In this document: piece by piece, positions 9,256 to 17,666 of the stretch
Layout: every line of letters begins with the position of its first letter
How positions within the stretch are numbered: position 1 is the stretch's first letter
Source: Sphingomonas sp. PR090111-T3T-6A
GTDB lineage: Bacteria > Pseudomonadota > Alphaproteobacteria > Sphingomonadales > Sphingomonadaceae
Length of the DNA: 46,691 bases
NCBI RefSeq assembly: GCF_000383095.1
Contig: NZ_AORL01000024.1
Coordinates: 1-46,691, forward strand
Reading direction: 5' to 3'
The notes under the pieces: model-generated
Seen by the model: only the letters and a program-made list of their open reading frames with translations
The model's database searches: none
Told to the model about the DNA's origin: nothing
Made by a program: the position numbers and the translations under genes

Positions 9256-11037
9256 ATGCTACGACGGAACCTGCTCAAGCTGCTGGGCGCGACGGCAGTC
9301 TCGCTGCCGCTGGACTGGCGGCTGGCGCGCGCCGCGCCGGGGCCCGTCACCAGCAGGGTGCGTCCGGGAGAGCCCAGCTGGCCCAGCGAAGCGGCATGGA
9401 AGAGGCTCCGCCAATCGGTTGGCGGCAGCCTCATCAAGGTCGAACAGCTGTTCGCATCCTGCGCGCAGCAGGCGGAGAGCGCGGATTGCGCCGACCTCCG
9501 CAAGAATCTGCGCAATCCCTTTTTCCTCGGCGACCAGCCGGGCGGCACGCAGGTGTCAGGCTGGTACCGCGCCTGGACGCCCGCGCCGAGCGCCTATGCC
9601 GTGAAGGCCCGCACGACCGCGGATGTCGCTGCCGCCGTGAATTTCGCACGCATCCATAATCTGCGCCTGGCGGTGAAAGGCACTGGCCACTCCTATCAGG
9701 GCACATCGTCCGCCCCGGACTCGCTGCTCATCTGGACGCGAGCGATGAACAGCATCGAGCTGCACGACCGCTTCGTGCCGCACGGATGCGACGTGGCGCC
9801 CGTGTCCGCCGTGAGCGCCGGCGCGGGTTGCATGTGGATCGATCTCTATCATGCGGTGACGACGCAGGCCGGGCGCTATGTGCAGGGCGGCGGCTGCACG
9901 GACGTGGGCGTGGCGGGGCTCGTGCAGTCCGGCGGGTTCGGCAGCTTCTCGAAGGGCTTCGGCACGGCGGCGTCCAGCCTTCTCGAGGCCGAGATCGTCA
10001 CCGCCGACGGCGTGGCGCGCATCTGCAACGCGCGGATCAATCCGGATCTCTTCTGGGCGATCAGGGGCGGCGGCGGCGGAAGCTGGGGCGTCGTCACCAG
10101 GATCACGCTTCGGACCCATGATCTTCCCGAAAATTTCGGCGGCGCCTGGGGCGTGATCCAGGCGAGATCGGACGATGCCTTCAAGGCCCTGATCGCGCAT
10201 TTCCTCGGCTTCTACCGCGATCATCTGCTCAATCCGCATTGGGGCGAGCAATTCCATCTGTCTCCGGACAACCAGCTCGAAATCTCCATGGTGTGCCAGG
10301 GGCTCACCGGCGATGAGGCGCAGGCGGTGTGGAAGCCGTTCTTCGACTGGGTCCGGCAAAATCCCGATCTCAAGGCGGAGGGGGGCCTTCACGCCAAGGT
10401 CGTGCCTGCGCGCGGTTGGTGGAATGTGAAGGATAATCCGCTGTTTGTTCCCGACGATCGCCCGGGGGCGCCGCCTTATCATGGCTGGTGGACCGGTGAT
10501 CAGGGGCAGGTCGGCGCTTATCTCAACGGCTTTGATTCGCTCTGGCTTCCCGCGGCGCTGCTGTCGCCGCCCGACGGGCTCGCGACCGCATTGTTCGAAG
10601 CCAGCCGGTTCAAGGCCGTGGAACTCCATTGCAACAAGGGGCTTGCCGGGGCGCCGGAGGCCGCTCGCAGATCGGCGCTCGACACCGCGACCAATCCCGC
10701 TGTCGTGAACGCGTTCGCGCTCGCTCTGATAGCGGATCTGCAGGCATCCGCTTATCCGGGCGAAAGGGCGCCCGACCTCGCCGCCGCCGAGAAGGACGCC
10801 GATGCCATCGCAAAGGCCTCGGCAAAGCTGCGGGCCTGCGCGCCTGATGCGGGGTCCTACGTTTCCGAGAGCAACTATTTCAACCCGGACTGGCAGAATG
10901 CCTATTGGGGCCCGAACCATGCGCGCCTCGCCGCCATCAAGGCGAAATATGATCCGGACGGCCTGTTCTTCGTCCACAATGGCGTGGGCAGCGAAGGCTG
11001 GAGCCGCGACGGCTTCCGACGCGTGCCGAGGCGCTAG
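9256..11037 (+). CDS. Secreted FAD-linked oxidoreductase of the berberine-bridge (BBE) type
   Basis: 593 residues with a probable Tat-type leader (MLRRNLLKLLGATAVSLPL). The FAD-binding PCMH domain contains VKGTGHSYQG with His145, the usual 8-alpha-histidyl attachment site. VQGGGCTDVGVAG places Cys214 where bicovalent BBE enzymes carry a 6-S-cysteinyl bond. The C-terminal BBE signature is clear: ESNYFNPDWQNAYWG and KYDPDGLFFVHNGVGS. Relatives oxidise sugars or alkaloid-like molecules with O2. GGGAGAGAG precedes the ATG. A longer frame back to 8440 overlaps the LytTR gene and is rejected. Transcribed divergently from the LytTR gene, which may control it. Substrate unknown. Confidence 0.88.
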   Translation: MLRRNLLKLLGATAVSLPLDWRLARAAPGPVTSRVRPGEPSWPSEAAWKRLRQSVGGSLIKVEQLFASCAQQAESADCADLRKNLRNPFFLGDQPGGTQVSGWYRAWTPAPSAYAVKARTTADVAAAVNFARIHNLRLAVKGTGHSYQGTSSAPDSLLIWTRAMNSIELHDRFVPHGCDVAPVSAVSAGAGCMWIDLYHAVTTQAGRYVQGGGCTDVGVAGLVQSGGFGSFSKGFGTAASSLLEAEIVTADGVARICNARINPDLFWAIRGGGGGSWGVVTRITLRTHDLPENFGGAWGVIQARSDDAFKALIAHFLGFYRDHLLNPHWGEQFHLSPDNQLEISMVCQGLTGDEAQAVWKPFFDWVRQNPDLKAEGGLHAKVVPARGWWNVKDNPLFVPDDRPGAPPYHGWWTGDQGQVGAYLNGFDSLWLPAALLSPPDGLATALFEASRFKAVELHCNKGLAGAPEAARRSALDTATNPAVVNAFALALIADLQASAYPGERAPDLAAAEKDADAIAKASAKLRACAPDAGSYVSESNYFNPDWQNAYWGPNHARLAAIKAKYDPDGLFFVHNGVGSEGWSRDGFRRVPRR

Positions 11038-11057
11038 CCGATAGACGCAAACGGCAG

Positions 11058-11101
11058 CTCCCAAGATTACCGTTCGTACAATGGAACGGCCGAAATGGGA
11101 G
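11058..11101. terminator. Nested hairpin between convergent genes
   Basis: Between the stops of the BBE-type gene and the FAD-dependent oxidoreductase gene there are two nested stems: outer CTCCCA (11058-11063) with TGGGAG (11096-11101), inner CCGTTC (11070-11075) with GAACGG (11084-11089), separated by equal 6-base internal loops. A short T run (11104-11107) follows on the plus strand. The position suits a two-way terminator, though the stems are short. Confidence 0.4.
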
Positions 11102-11159
11102 GCTTTTCCGCCAACAGATCGCGATCAATTGGAGCCAATTTTGGTCTCAAATCCTTTGC

Positions 11160-12839
11160 CTATTCGCGGTCGTCCGCATCGCCGCTGCGACGCCTCGCCT
11201 TCAGGCGCAGGATCTGCCCGCGTCGCAGCAGCACTTTGCGCAGCTCCGGATAGTCGACGGCCTGAACCGCTTTTCCCTCATCGATCGCCAGCGCCGCTGC
11301 GACGCCGGCGGATTCGCCGAGGATCATGAACACCGGCTCCATCCGGATCGAGCCATAGGCAATGTGCGAGGCGGAAAGCGCGACGGGCACCAGCAGATTG
11401 TCCGCCTGCGCCGCCTTGGGTGCGATCGCGCGATAGCTGATCGGATAGGGCTGGTCCGGGTGGACTTCGATATTGCCCTCGTTCCGCACAAATCCGCGCG
11501 CATCGACGATGCGCTGCACATTGTGCGAGTCCATGGCATAGGAGCCCATGCCGATCGGATCGGGTGTCGGTTTCGTACCCGTCAGATGGGGCTCCGCCAT
11601 CACGAAATCGGAGACCATGCGCCGCCCCTCGCGCACATAGATTTCGCGCGGCCAGTGGCCATTGTGGGTGAATTCGTCCCGGCACAGGCCCCAACGCCCC
11701 ATCTCGGCGCGGATCTTCGGCGGCACGCGCGGATCATGGCCGAGGAACCAGAGCAGCCCTTGCTGGTAGCGCCGGTGCTTGGCGAGGATGCGCGCCCGCT
11801 CCACATAGCTCGCCGTCGGATAGGCATAGTTCAATCCGATCGCGTCGAAGGAGAAGGCCCCCCAGTTGTTCACGTCGACCTTGCCGTTGGGGAGACGTCC
11901 GAACAGGCCGAACACCTCGTCGAACCCGGCGGCGAGATAGCGGGCGAGCAGCTCGTAATCGGCCGGATCATAGCCTTCGGGGCGCGGCAGCGGCGTCTGG
12001 TTATCGGCGACGTCGGTCAGGCACAGGCGGTACATATAGGCCTGGACCTTCGCATCCCCGCTGCCGTCCGGCCCGGGCTTGTCGGCCGAGATGTAGGGCA
12101 GAAGCCCGCTCTCGGGATGACCGGGGACTTGATAGGGATCGATGTCATACTCGAATTGATGATGCGTCGTCTTGGCCAGCTCCACGCCATCGAGCGTCTC
12201 GCCATATTGCGCGTTCGCCTCGCGCCCGACCGTGAAGGAGACGCCGGCCGCGGCCATCAGATCGCCTTCGTAGGTCGCATCGATGACGACGCGCGCGCCG
12301 AACCGCCGGCCATCCTCGCTGCGGAATCCCTCGATCCTCGCGCCCCTGCGCTCGACACCGCCCTCGCCCCTGTCGAGCCGGGCGTTGCGCACCACCGTCA
12401 CGCCCGTTTCGCGGAGCCAGTCCTCATACACCGCCTCCGCGACGTGCGGCTCGAAGCGCCACTGGGCTCCGTCGGCGGCAAACTCCGTGGCGTCGTTCGG
12501 CCGATGGCCTCCGCGCCAGGCCGATGGCCGGTCGTAATAGGCCTTCACCCGCCTGTAGAACTGGAGCGAGAGGCCACCGATCACGCGATGATCGCCCGAA
12601 TCCGACAGGCCCAGACCGTTCGTGGTCATGCCGCCGACATCATCGTCCGGGCAGACCAGCACGACGCTCCGGCCCATCTGCCGCCCTGCGATCGCCGCCG
12701 TCACCCCGGCCGAGGTGCAGCCATAGACCACGATGTCGGCGCGCCATTCTCCTGCCGGTTGCGCCGATGGCGCGGCGGCAAGGCTCGGCGCGGCGAGCGC
12801 CAGCAACAGAGAGAGAAGCACGGCCCTTGGTCCCGCCAT
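11160..12839 (-). CDS. Secreted FAD-dependent oxidoreductase (PF12831-like)
   Basis: 559 residues with a signal peptide (MAGPRAVLLSLLLALAAPSLA). A Rossmann FAD-binding start reads DIVVYGCTSAGVTAAIAG, followed by VGGMTTNGLG, the pattern of the FAD-dependent oxidoreductase family often annotated near putative xanthan-lyase genes. VVIDATYEGDLMAAAG and the C-terminal ILGESAGVAAALA, which closes the FAD site, are also present. The role is probably oxidation or elimination on a carbohydrate or related ligand in the periplasm, but no substrate is established. It begins 7 bases after the STN-TonB receptor stop on the same strand, so it should work on what that receptor imports. Confidence 0.85.
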   Translation of the reverse strand: MAGPRAVLLSLLLALAAPSLAAAPSAQPAGEWRADIVVYGCTSAGVTAAIAGRQMGRSVVLVCPDDDVGGMTTNGLGLSDSGDHRVIGGLSLQFYRRVKAYYDRPSAWRGGHRPNDATEFAADGAQWRFEPHVAEAVYEDWLRETGVTVVRNARLDRGEGGVERRGARIEGFRSEDGRRFGARVVIDATYEGDLMAAAGVSFTVGREANAQYGETLDGVELAKTTHHQFEYDIDPYQVPGHPESGLLPYISADKPGPDGSGDAKVQAYMYRLCLTDVADNQTPLPRPEGYDPADYELLARYLAAGFDEVFGLFGRLPNGKVDVNNWGAFSFDAIGLNYAYPTASYVERARILAKHRRYQQGLLWFLGHDPRVPPKIRAEMGRWGLCRDEFTHNGHWPREIYVREGRRMVSDFVMAEPHLTGTKPTPDPIGMGSYAMDSHNVQRIVDARGFVRNEGNIEVHPDQPYPISYRAIAPKAAQADNLLVPVALSASHIAYGSIRMEPVFMILGESAGVAAALAIDEGKAVQAVDYPELRKVLLRRGQILRLKARRRSGDADDRE

Positions 12840-12846
12840 CCGCCCC

Positions 12847-15798
12847 TCAGAAAGTCGCCGCGATACCGAAGAAGAAGCGCCGGTCTTCGCGCAGCGTCGT
12901 ATAGAGCCGGCCCGGATATTGGAGATATTGCTTCGAGGTCGTCCTATCGAGATTGACGCCCTCGATCACCAGCCGGATCCGGTTCGTCAGGTTGATCTGC
13001 GCGGACGCATCAAGCTGGCCTTGCGCTGCCTGATAGATGCTCCCGCCACTCACCGCCGACTGCACCGCCATCAGATATTTGTCCCGATAGGTGTAGGCGA
13101 CACGCACGGAGAAGGTCTTGTCCTCATAGAAGCCGATGAGGTTGAAATTGTTCCTGGACAGGCCCGGCATCGGCAGGCGGCCGCCGGTGAGCGGATCGAT
13201 GATCGGCGTCTTGCTGTCGACATAGGTATAGTTGGCCTGGATGCCGAGATGCTTGAGCGGACCGGGCAGGAATTTCAGCATCTGCTGATAGCCGAGCTCG
13301 ACGCCCTGGATGCGGCCATCCGCGCCATTGGTCGGCTGGCTGATGTTGAACACGCCATATTGCTCGAAGCCGGGCACCGTCTGCTGCGTGATGCTGGTGA
13401 TGGTGAAGCTGCTCACATCCTTCCGGAACAGCGCGGCGGAGAGCGAGCTGGCGGGCGCGAAATACCATTCCAGGCTCGCGTCATATTGGGTCGCCTCGAA
13501 CGGCTTGAGCGCGGGATTGCCGCGCGAGCCGGTCAGCGACACCGTGTTGGGGACAAAGCTGACGCTGATATTGGCGATGTCCGGCCGCGCCTCCACCTTG
13601 GCGATGGCGAGACGCAGCGAGAGCTTTTCGGTGAAATCCAGCTTCAGATTGGCGCTCGGCAGCACATAATGGAAGTCATGCGCTTCCGAGATCGGCTGGG
13701 TGGGCGACAGATAGCCCGCCGAGGTGCGGCTGATCGAGACGAAGCGCACGCCGGCATTGCCCGAATAGCGGATCGACCCCAGTTCGCCCTCGACATCGGC
13801 CTTCACATAGCCGGCATAGGTATCCTGCGAGATGTCGGCGATCGAGGTCTGCGCCACCGTGATCGCGCCATAGGGATCGAGCGCCGGCAGCCCGAGTCCG
13901 GAGCGCGCCGCGTCCGCATCAAGCGTGCCCGACAGATAGGTGCGCGGGAAATTGCCCGCTTCGCCGGGGAAGAAGCTGCCGAAATGATTGTCGTAGGTAA
14001 GCCCGGGAAGCTCCGACACGTCGATCACGCCATTGCCGTTGCTGTCCGCCGTGGCGAGCAGGGAAGCCGCGCTCGGCGTGTTCTGCGGGTAGGCCGCGAA
14101 GAGCCTCAGATTCTCGAAGCGAAAGCCGGCTTCCACCGCGCGCAACGGCCCCATGTCGAGATCGTAGCTCGTGTCGATCCGCGCGTCATAGCCCTTGTTG
14201 TTCGAGCGGGAATCGGAATCGAAGATCGAGGCGAGCTGATATTGGCCGGGATCGTTGATGTCGAAATTGGACGCCAGCGACAGATCCGGCACAGCATGAC
14301 CGGGCACGAGGCCATAACTCGCGTTCACGACATTGCCCGCCCTGGGCACGACCACATAGGTGAAAGAGGCGCCCGGCCCGCCGTCGCTGCCCTTGGCCTT
14401 GCTGTAGCTGCCGTCCAGTTTCACATGCCAGCGGCCGCTGTCCCATTTGGCCGACGCACCGAGATTGGTCGTCTGCAACCGGGTCGGCTCGTCATAGACG
14501 AGCGGGCGCAGCGTCACGCCGCTGAAGCTGCCGCCCGTGATCGTGCCATGCCCGTCTGTCACGACATTGCTGGCATTGTCGTTGAGCAGGACCTGGTAAT
14601 TCTCGTCGTTACGGGTGCGGTGCAGCTTGGAATAGGTGCCGTCGACGATGAACTCCAGCGTATCGGTCGGCTTCCATTGCAGCGTCGCGTTGGCGGTGAT
14701 CCGGTTTTCCTTGCGGTCATAAGTGCGGAACATGATGCGGTTGGGCCGGAACAGGCCGGGATCGGCCACGCCGTCCCCGTTGGCGTCGATCGCGTTGGTC
14801 TGCGTCCAGCCGCCGGATTCGAAGGAATAGCCGGTGGTATCGAGCCGGGTGTAGGCGATGCCCGCCAAGACGCCGAAGCGGTTGTCGGCGAACGTCTTGG
14901 AGACAAGGCCGGAGGTGCGCAGGCCGGCCTTGTCCGCCTGATCGGTGTAGGCCCCCTGGATACGGCCGCTGACGAGAAAATCCTTGAGATCGAGGGGGCG
15001 CTTGGTCTTGAGGTTCACGGTCGCGCCGAGGCCGCCCTCGGGCATATCCGCGCTCGGCGTCTTGCTGACCACGATGCTGGAGAGGATTTCCGGGCTGAGC
15101 GTCTCTAGCGCCGGCGATCCGTTGGCGGTGGGGCCAAGATAGGTCCGGCCGTTGATCTCCAGCCGGTTCTGCGAAATGCCGCGCACCGTGAATTGCGAGC
15201 CCTCGCCTTCCCGCCGGCTGATCTGGACGCCGGTCACCCGGCTCAGCGATTCCGCGACATTCTGGTCCGGCAGCTTGCCGATATCCTGCGCGCTGATGAC
15301 GTCGACGATGTTCCCCGCGTTGCGCTTGGCCGCGATCGATTGCTGGATGGAGGCCCGGATCCCGGTGACGACGATCTCCTTGTCGGCGCCTTCCGCGGGC
15401 AAGCCCGGCGACGAGACCGAAGCCATCGCCTGCGGCGGCATCGCGGCGGAACCCATCTGCACAGAGACCTGCGTCAGGCCCGCCGTCACGTCCGCAACGC
15501 GTCGGCGCAACGCGATGGCGTTGCCCGCCTTGACGGGAACGAGATCGGTCCCCGCCAGAAGCATGGAGAGCGCCGTCGTCACCTCGAACGATCCCGCCAC
15601 GCGATTGACCGTGACGTTCCCCACAAGCTCGCTGGGAACCAGGATTTGGATGCCGGCCTGATGGGCGAACAGGGGAATGCCGGTGCGCGCCGCCTGCGCG
15701 GGCACGTCGAAGCGACGTGTCTGTGCGACAGCGACGCCACAACCACAGTAAAGAATCGCGGCAGCCGCGCCGAGCCGCCCTATAGCCGTGAAGGACAT
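12847..15798 (-). CDS. TonB-dependent receptor with N-terminal STN signalling domain
   Basis: 983-residue outer-membrane receptor. A signal peptide ending near VAVAQ is followed by an STN (secretin/TonB N-terminal) domain at about 30-100, the part that contacts FecR in signal-transducing receptors. A TonB-box-like EIVVTG (141-146) comes next, then the plug (IGKLPDQNVAESLSRVTGVQ, GLGATVNLKTKRPLD) and a long beta-barrel ending in Phe (GIAATF). The style is that of the large TonB receptors of Xanthomonas, Caulobacter and sphingomonads. Start at 15798 is chosen for its GGGAGGGG site; an ATG 17 codons upstream lacks one. A sigma-type promoter motif at 15849-15873 precedes it. Ligand unknown. Confidence 0.92.
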   Translation of the reverse strand: MSFTAIGRLGAAAAILYCGCGVAVAQTRRFDVPAQAARTGIPLFAHQAGIQILVPSELVGNVTVNRVAGSFEVTTALSMLLAGTDLVPVKAGNAIALRRRVADVTAGLTQVSVQMGSAAMPPQAMASVSSPGLPAEGADKEIVVTGIRASIQQSIAAKRNAGNIVDVISAQDIGKLPDQNVAESLSRVTGVQISRREGEGSQFTVRGISQNRLEINGRTYLGPTANGSPALETLSPEILSSIVVSKTPSADMPEGGLGATVNLKTKRPLDLKDFLVSGRIQGAYTDQADKAGLRTSGLVSKTFADNRFGVLAGIAYTRLDTTGYSFESGGWTQTNAIDANGDGVADPGLFRPNRIMFRTYDRKENRITANATLQWKPTDTLEFIVDGTYSKLHRTRNDENYQVLLNDNASNVVTDGHGTITGGSFSGVTLRPLVYDEPTRLQTTNLGASAKWDSGRWHVKLDGSYSKAKGSDGGPGASFTYVVVPRAGNVVNASYGLVPGHAVPDLSLASNFDINDPGQYQLASIFDSDSRSNNKGYDARIDTSYDLDMGPLRAVEAGFRFENLRLFAAYPQNTPSAASLLATADSNGNGVIDVSELPGLTYDNHFGSFFPGEAGNFPRTYLSGTLDADAARSGLGLPALDPYGAITVAQTSIADISQDTYAGYVKADVEGELGSIRYSGNAGVRFVSISRTSAGYLSPTQPISEAHDFHYVLPSANLKLDFTEKLSLRLAIAKVEARPDIANISVSFVPNTVSLTGSRGNPALKPFEATQYDASLEWYFAPASSLSAALFRKDVSSFTITSITQQTVPGFEQYGVFNISQPTNGADGRIQGVELGYQQMLKFLPGPLKHLGIQANYTYVDSKTPIIDPLTGGRLPMPGLSRNNFNLIGFYEDKTFSVRVAYTYRDKYLMAVQSAVSGGSIYQAAQGQLDASAQINLTNRIRLVIEGVNLDRTTSKQYLQYPGRLYTTLREDRRFFFGIAATF

Positions 15799-15848
15799 GG
15801 CCCCCTCCCGCTGAAGATCGGCGCCCCTGTTTTCGAGGCGCTCGATCA

Positions 15849-15873
15849 TACGACCTGCGTGCCGTGCGATTCC
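15849..15873 (-). promoter_or_regulatory. Putative ECF promoter for the STN-TonB receptor
   Basis: On the minus strand CTGACGGAATC, then 14 bases after GGAAT, GTCGTA. The same GGAAT-N14-GTC layout, with the flanking TGACGGAATC, is in front of the ECF sigma gene (17385-17406). It sits at the end of the FecR gene, about 50 bases before the receptor start, where a FecI-type sigma would be expected to act. Confidence 0.5.
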
Positions 15874-15874
15874 G

Positions 15875-16840
15875 TCAGCGCGTGGCAGAAGTTTTTTTCG
15901 CCAGCCGAATCTCGTCGGGCGTGGTCGTCACCGCCACATCCAGCGTTGCCGCGAGTGTCGCGGCGAAATCCTCAGGCCGGTCGATCTGAAACAGTCCAAT
16001 CAATCGCTCCTCGCCGACGCTGGGATCGGCCAGAACGAGCTGCTGACGGTTGTAGCGGTTGAAGCGCGCGACGGCGATTGCCACCGTCTCGTTCTCCAGC
16101 GCGATCTCGCCGCTCCGCCACGCCAGCGTGCGCTCGATCGCCGCCGGGGCGGTTCCGGTGGTCGGGGCGGCCGCTCCGGGCCGGAACCGGGCGAACTGAC
16201 CTGCCTCGAGGATCGTCATCTCCCCGCGGGCGCTGCTCGGCCAGACGGCGACGACGCCTTCCGTCACCGCCACGTCAACGCCATCCTCCCGCCGTTCGAC
16301 GGAAAAGGCTGTGCCGACCGCGCGCGCCTGCGCGATGCCGGCATCGACCACGAAGGGGCGCGTACGGTCCTTCGCCACCTGGAACCACGCCTGACCATGG
16401 TCGAGCGAGATACGGCGGGTGTCGGCCGCGAAGGCGACGCGCAGCTCGCTGTCGGTGTCTATGGTGGCAACCGAACCGTCGGACAGGGGCAGACGACGGA
16501 TTTCCCCCCGGGCGGTGCTGACCCGCTCGGCAGTCAATGTGCGCCATCCGATCACGCCCGCGAAGCTGGCCGCCAGCGCCCCGGCCATCCCGGCCATGAT
16601 CCGCCGACGTGGCCAGGCTATGCGGCTTTGATCGTCCGCTTCCGGCATGATGGCGGCATCGACCAGGCTCAGCCCCGCCATCGCGCGCAACAAGGCTCCC
16701 GAATGACGCGGATCGAGCGCGAGCCACTGTTCGAGCGCCACCTGCTCTTCCGGGCCCAGCGGCTGCTTCAGCGCCCAGGCGGCGGCTTCGTCAAAGCGAT
16801 CCGGCACGTTCGCCCCCTGTCTCGAGGTCGCTACCGGCAT
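15875..16840 (-). CDS. fecR: FecR-type anti-sigma/sensor protein
   Basis: 321 residues. The cytoplasmic DUF4880-like head (FDEAAAWALKQPLGPEEQVALEQWLALDP, seen in parts such as LEQWLALDPRHSG) would bind the sigma factor. One membrane span (about 82-100) is followed by a periplasmic FecR domain (RGEIRRLPLSDGSVATIDTDS, QAWFQVAKDRTRPFVVDAG) and a C-terminal STN-like segment that contacts the receptor. Its ATG lies inside the sigma gene (50-base overlap), the usual translational coupling of FecI and FecR. It relays ligand binding at the STN receptor encoded next to it. Confidence 0.92.
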   Translation of the reverse strand: MPVATSRQGANVPDRFDEAAAWALKQPLGPEEQVALEQWLALDPRHSGALLRAMAGLSLVDAAIMPEADDQSRIAWPRRRIMAGMAGALAASFAGVIGWRTLTAERVSTARGEIRRLPLSDGSVATIDTDSELRVAFAADTRRISLDHGQAWFQVAKDRTRPFVVDAGIAQARAVGTAFSVERREDGVDVAVTEGVVAVWPSSARGEMTILEAGQFARFRPGAAAPTTGTAPAAIERTLAWRSGEIALENETVAIAVARFNRYNRQQLVLADPSVGEERLIGLFQIDRPEDFAATLAATLDVAVTTTPDEIRLAKKTSATR

Positions 16841-17330
16841 CGCTCTCCGGCTGGCTTATCATCCGCAGGATCGCCCGCAGGCTGCGGCTCGCCTCGTTCT
16901 CGACCACGGCTTCGCTCACCCCCAGCGCCGCTGCGATGTCTTTCTGGCTGAGGCCTTCGACCTTCCGCATCATGAAGATCCTCTGGGCGCGCTGCGACAG
17001 CGTGGCCAGCGCGACGCGGACGCGTTCCAGCTCCTGCCGCCCCGCCGCGATGCGGTCCGGCAGTGGCAGGTCGCTCGGCAGGTCGGCAGCCTCCCGGCCA
17101 TCAATCGATTCCATCCGCACCACGCGGGCACGTTGCCGCTGGCTGTGTGCAAGGTTGCGGGCCGTCGTGAAGAAGTAGGCGCGGGGCGACGCGATGTGCG
17201 TCACAGCGCTGAGCTGCGCGAGACGACAATAGCATTCCTGCACGATGTCCTCCACTTCCTCAGCCGTCAGGAAACGGCGCTGCAGCCATCGCCGCACGTC
17301 GCGTTCATGGGGCAGAATCTCGCGTCCCAC
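16791..17330 (-). CDS. fecI: ECF RNA polymerase sigma factor, FecI-like
   Basis: About 179 residues. Region 2 includes VEDIVQECYCRLAQL and region 4 includes LSQRAQRIFMMRKVEGLSQKDIAAALGVSEAVVENE, a clear helix-turn-helix. The start is uncertain. The open frame begins at GTG 17330, but the codons just before read LAEW, which fits the conserved N-terminus of this family, and no in-frame ATG precedes them. An ATG at 17376 with a plausible head (MGEETKNGTA) lies in another frame, so a one-base error or mutation near 17340 is possible. A promoter motif shared with the receptor is at 17385-17406, which suggests autoregulation. Confidence 0.9.
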   Translation of the reverse strand: MGREILPHERDVRRWLQRRFLTAEEVEDIVQECYCRLAQLSAVTHIASPRAYFFTTARNLAHSQRQRARVVRMESIDGREAADLPSDLPLPDRIAAGRQELERVRVALATLSQRAQRIFMMRKVEGLSQKDIAAALGVSEAVVENEASRSLRAILRMISQPESDAGSDLETGGERAGSL

Positions 17331-17666
17331 CCATTCCGCCAGCGCTTGCCGTTCCGTTCTTCGTCTCCTCTCCCATCGCCCCTAGACTCGCGTTCCCGCG
17401 GATTCCGTCAGGGCGGCGACTTTTTTTGCCTCCAGCGGAATTTCGATCGGTGATCCGGGCAGCACATGAGTGATTGCCCGCCCCCTGTCTTGCCGCATCG
17501 CAGGCTCTGAACCGATGGCCGGTTCTGAGATCGGTGATTTGACTGTTGAACATCGGTGACCGGCCGCCGATCAGTTCGATACCGACGAGCTGCTGGAGCC
17601 GGAAGGAGCCGGGCTTGTTTCGGCGCCGTCACCGGCTAATCTCCCTGCAACAACAGGGGAGGACAT
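17331..17666. promoter_or_regulatory. Divergent control region between sigma gene and amidohydrolase gene, with ATCGGTGA repeats
   Basis: This 336-base gap carries no complete gene. It holds the ECF-type promoter motif at 17385-17406, then three copies of ATCGGTGA at 17446-17453, 17530-17537 and 17552-17559. The last two are exactly 22 bases apart, two helical turns, as direct repeats. A short inverted repeat GAACCG-N5-CGGTTC is at 17509-17525, and its left part reads as a reversed ATCGGTT. A GGGGAGG ribosome site precedes the GTG of the amidohydrolase. The repeats look like an activator or repressor operator for one or both genes; the protein is unknown. Confidence 0.45.
17385..17406 (-). 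promoter_or_regulatory. Putative ECF promoter for the sigma/FecR genes
   Basis: The minus strand reads CTGACGGAATC, then GTCTAG 14 bases after GGAAT. The motif and spacing match the site before the downstream receptor. Position suits transcription of the sigma gene starting near 17375, and so autoregulation. Confidence 0.5.

Noticed and set aside
12733-15108. A 791-codon plus-strand frame opposite the first STN receptor
   Set aside because: Antisense shadow of a long receptor gene; no recognisable motif or ribosome site.
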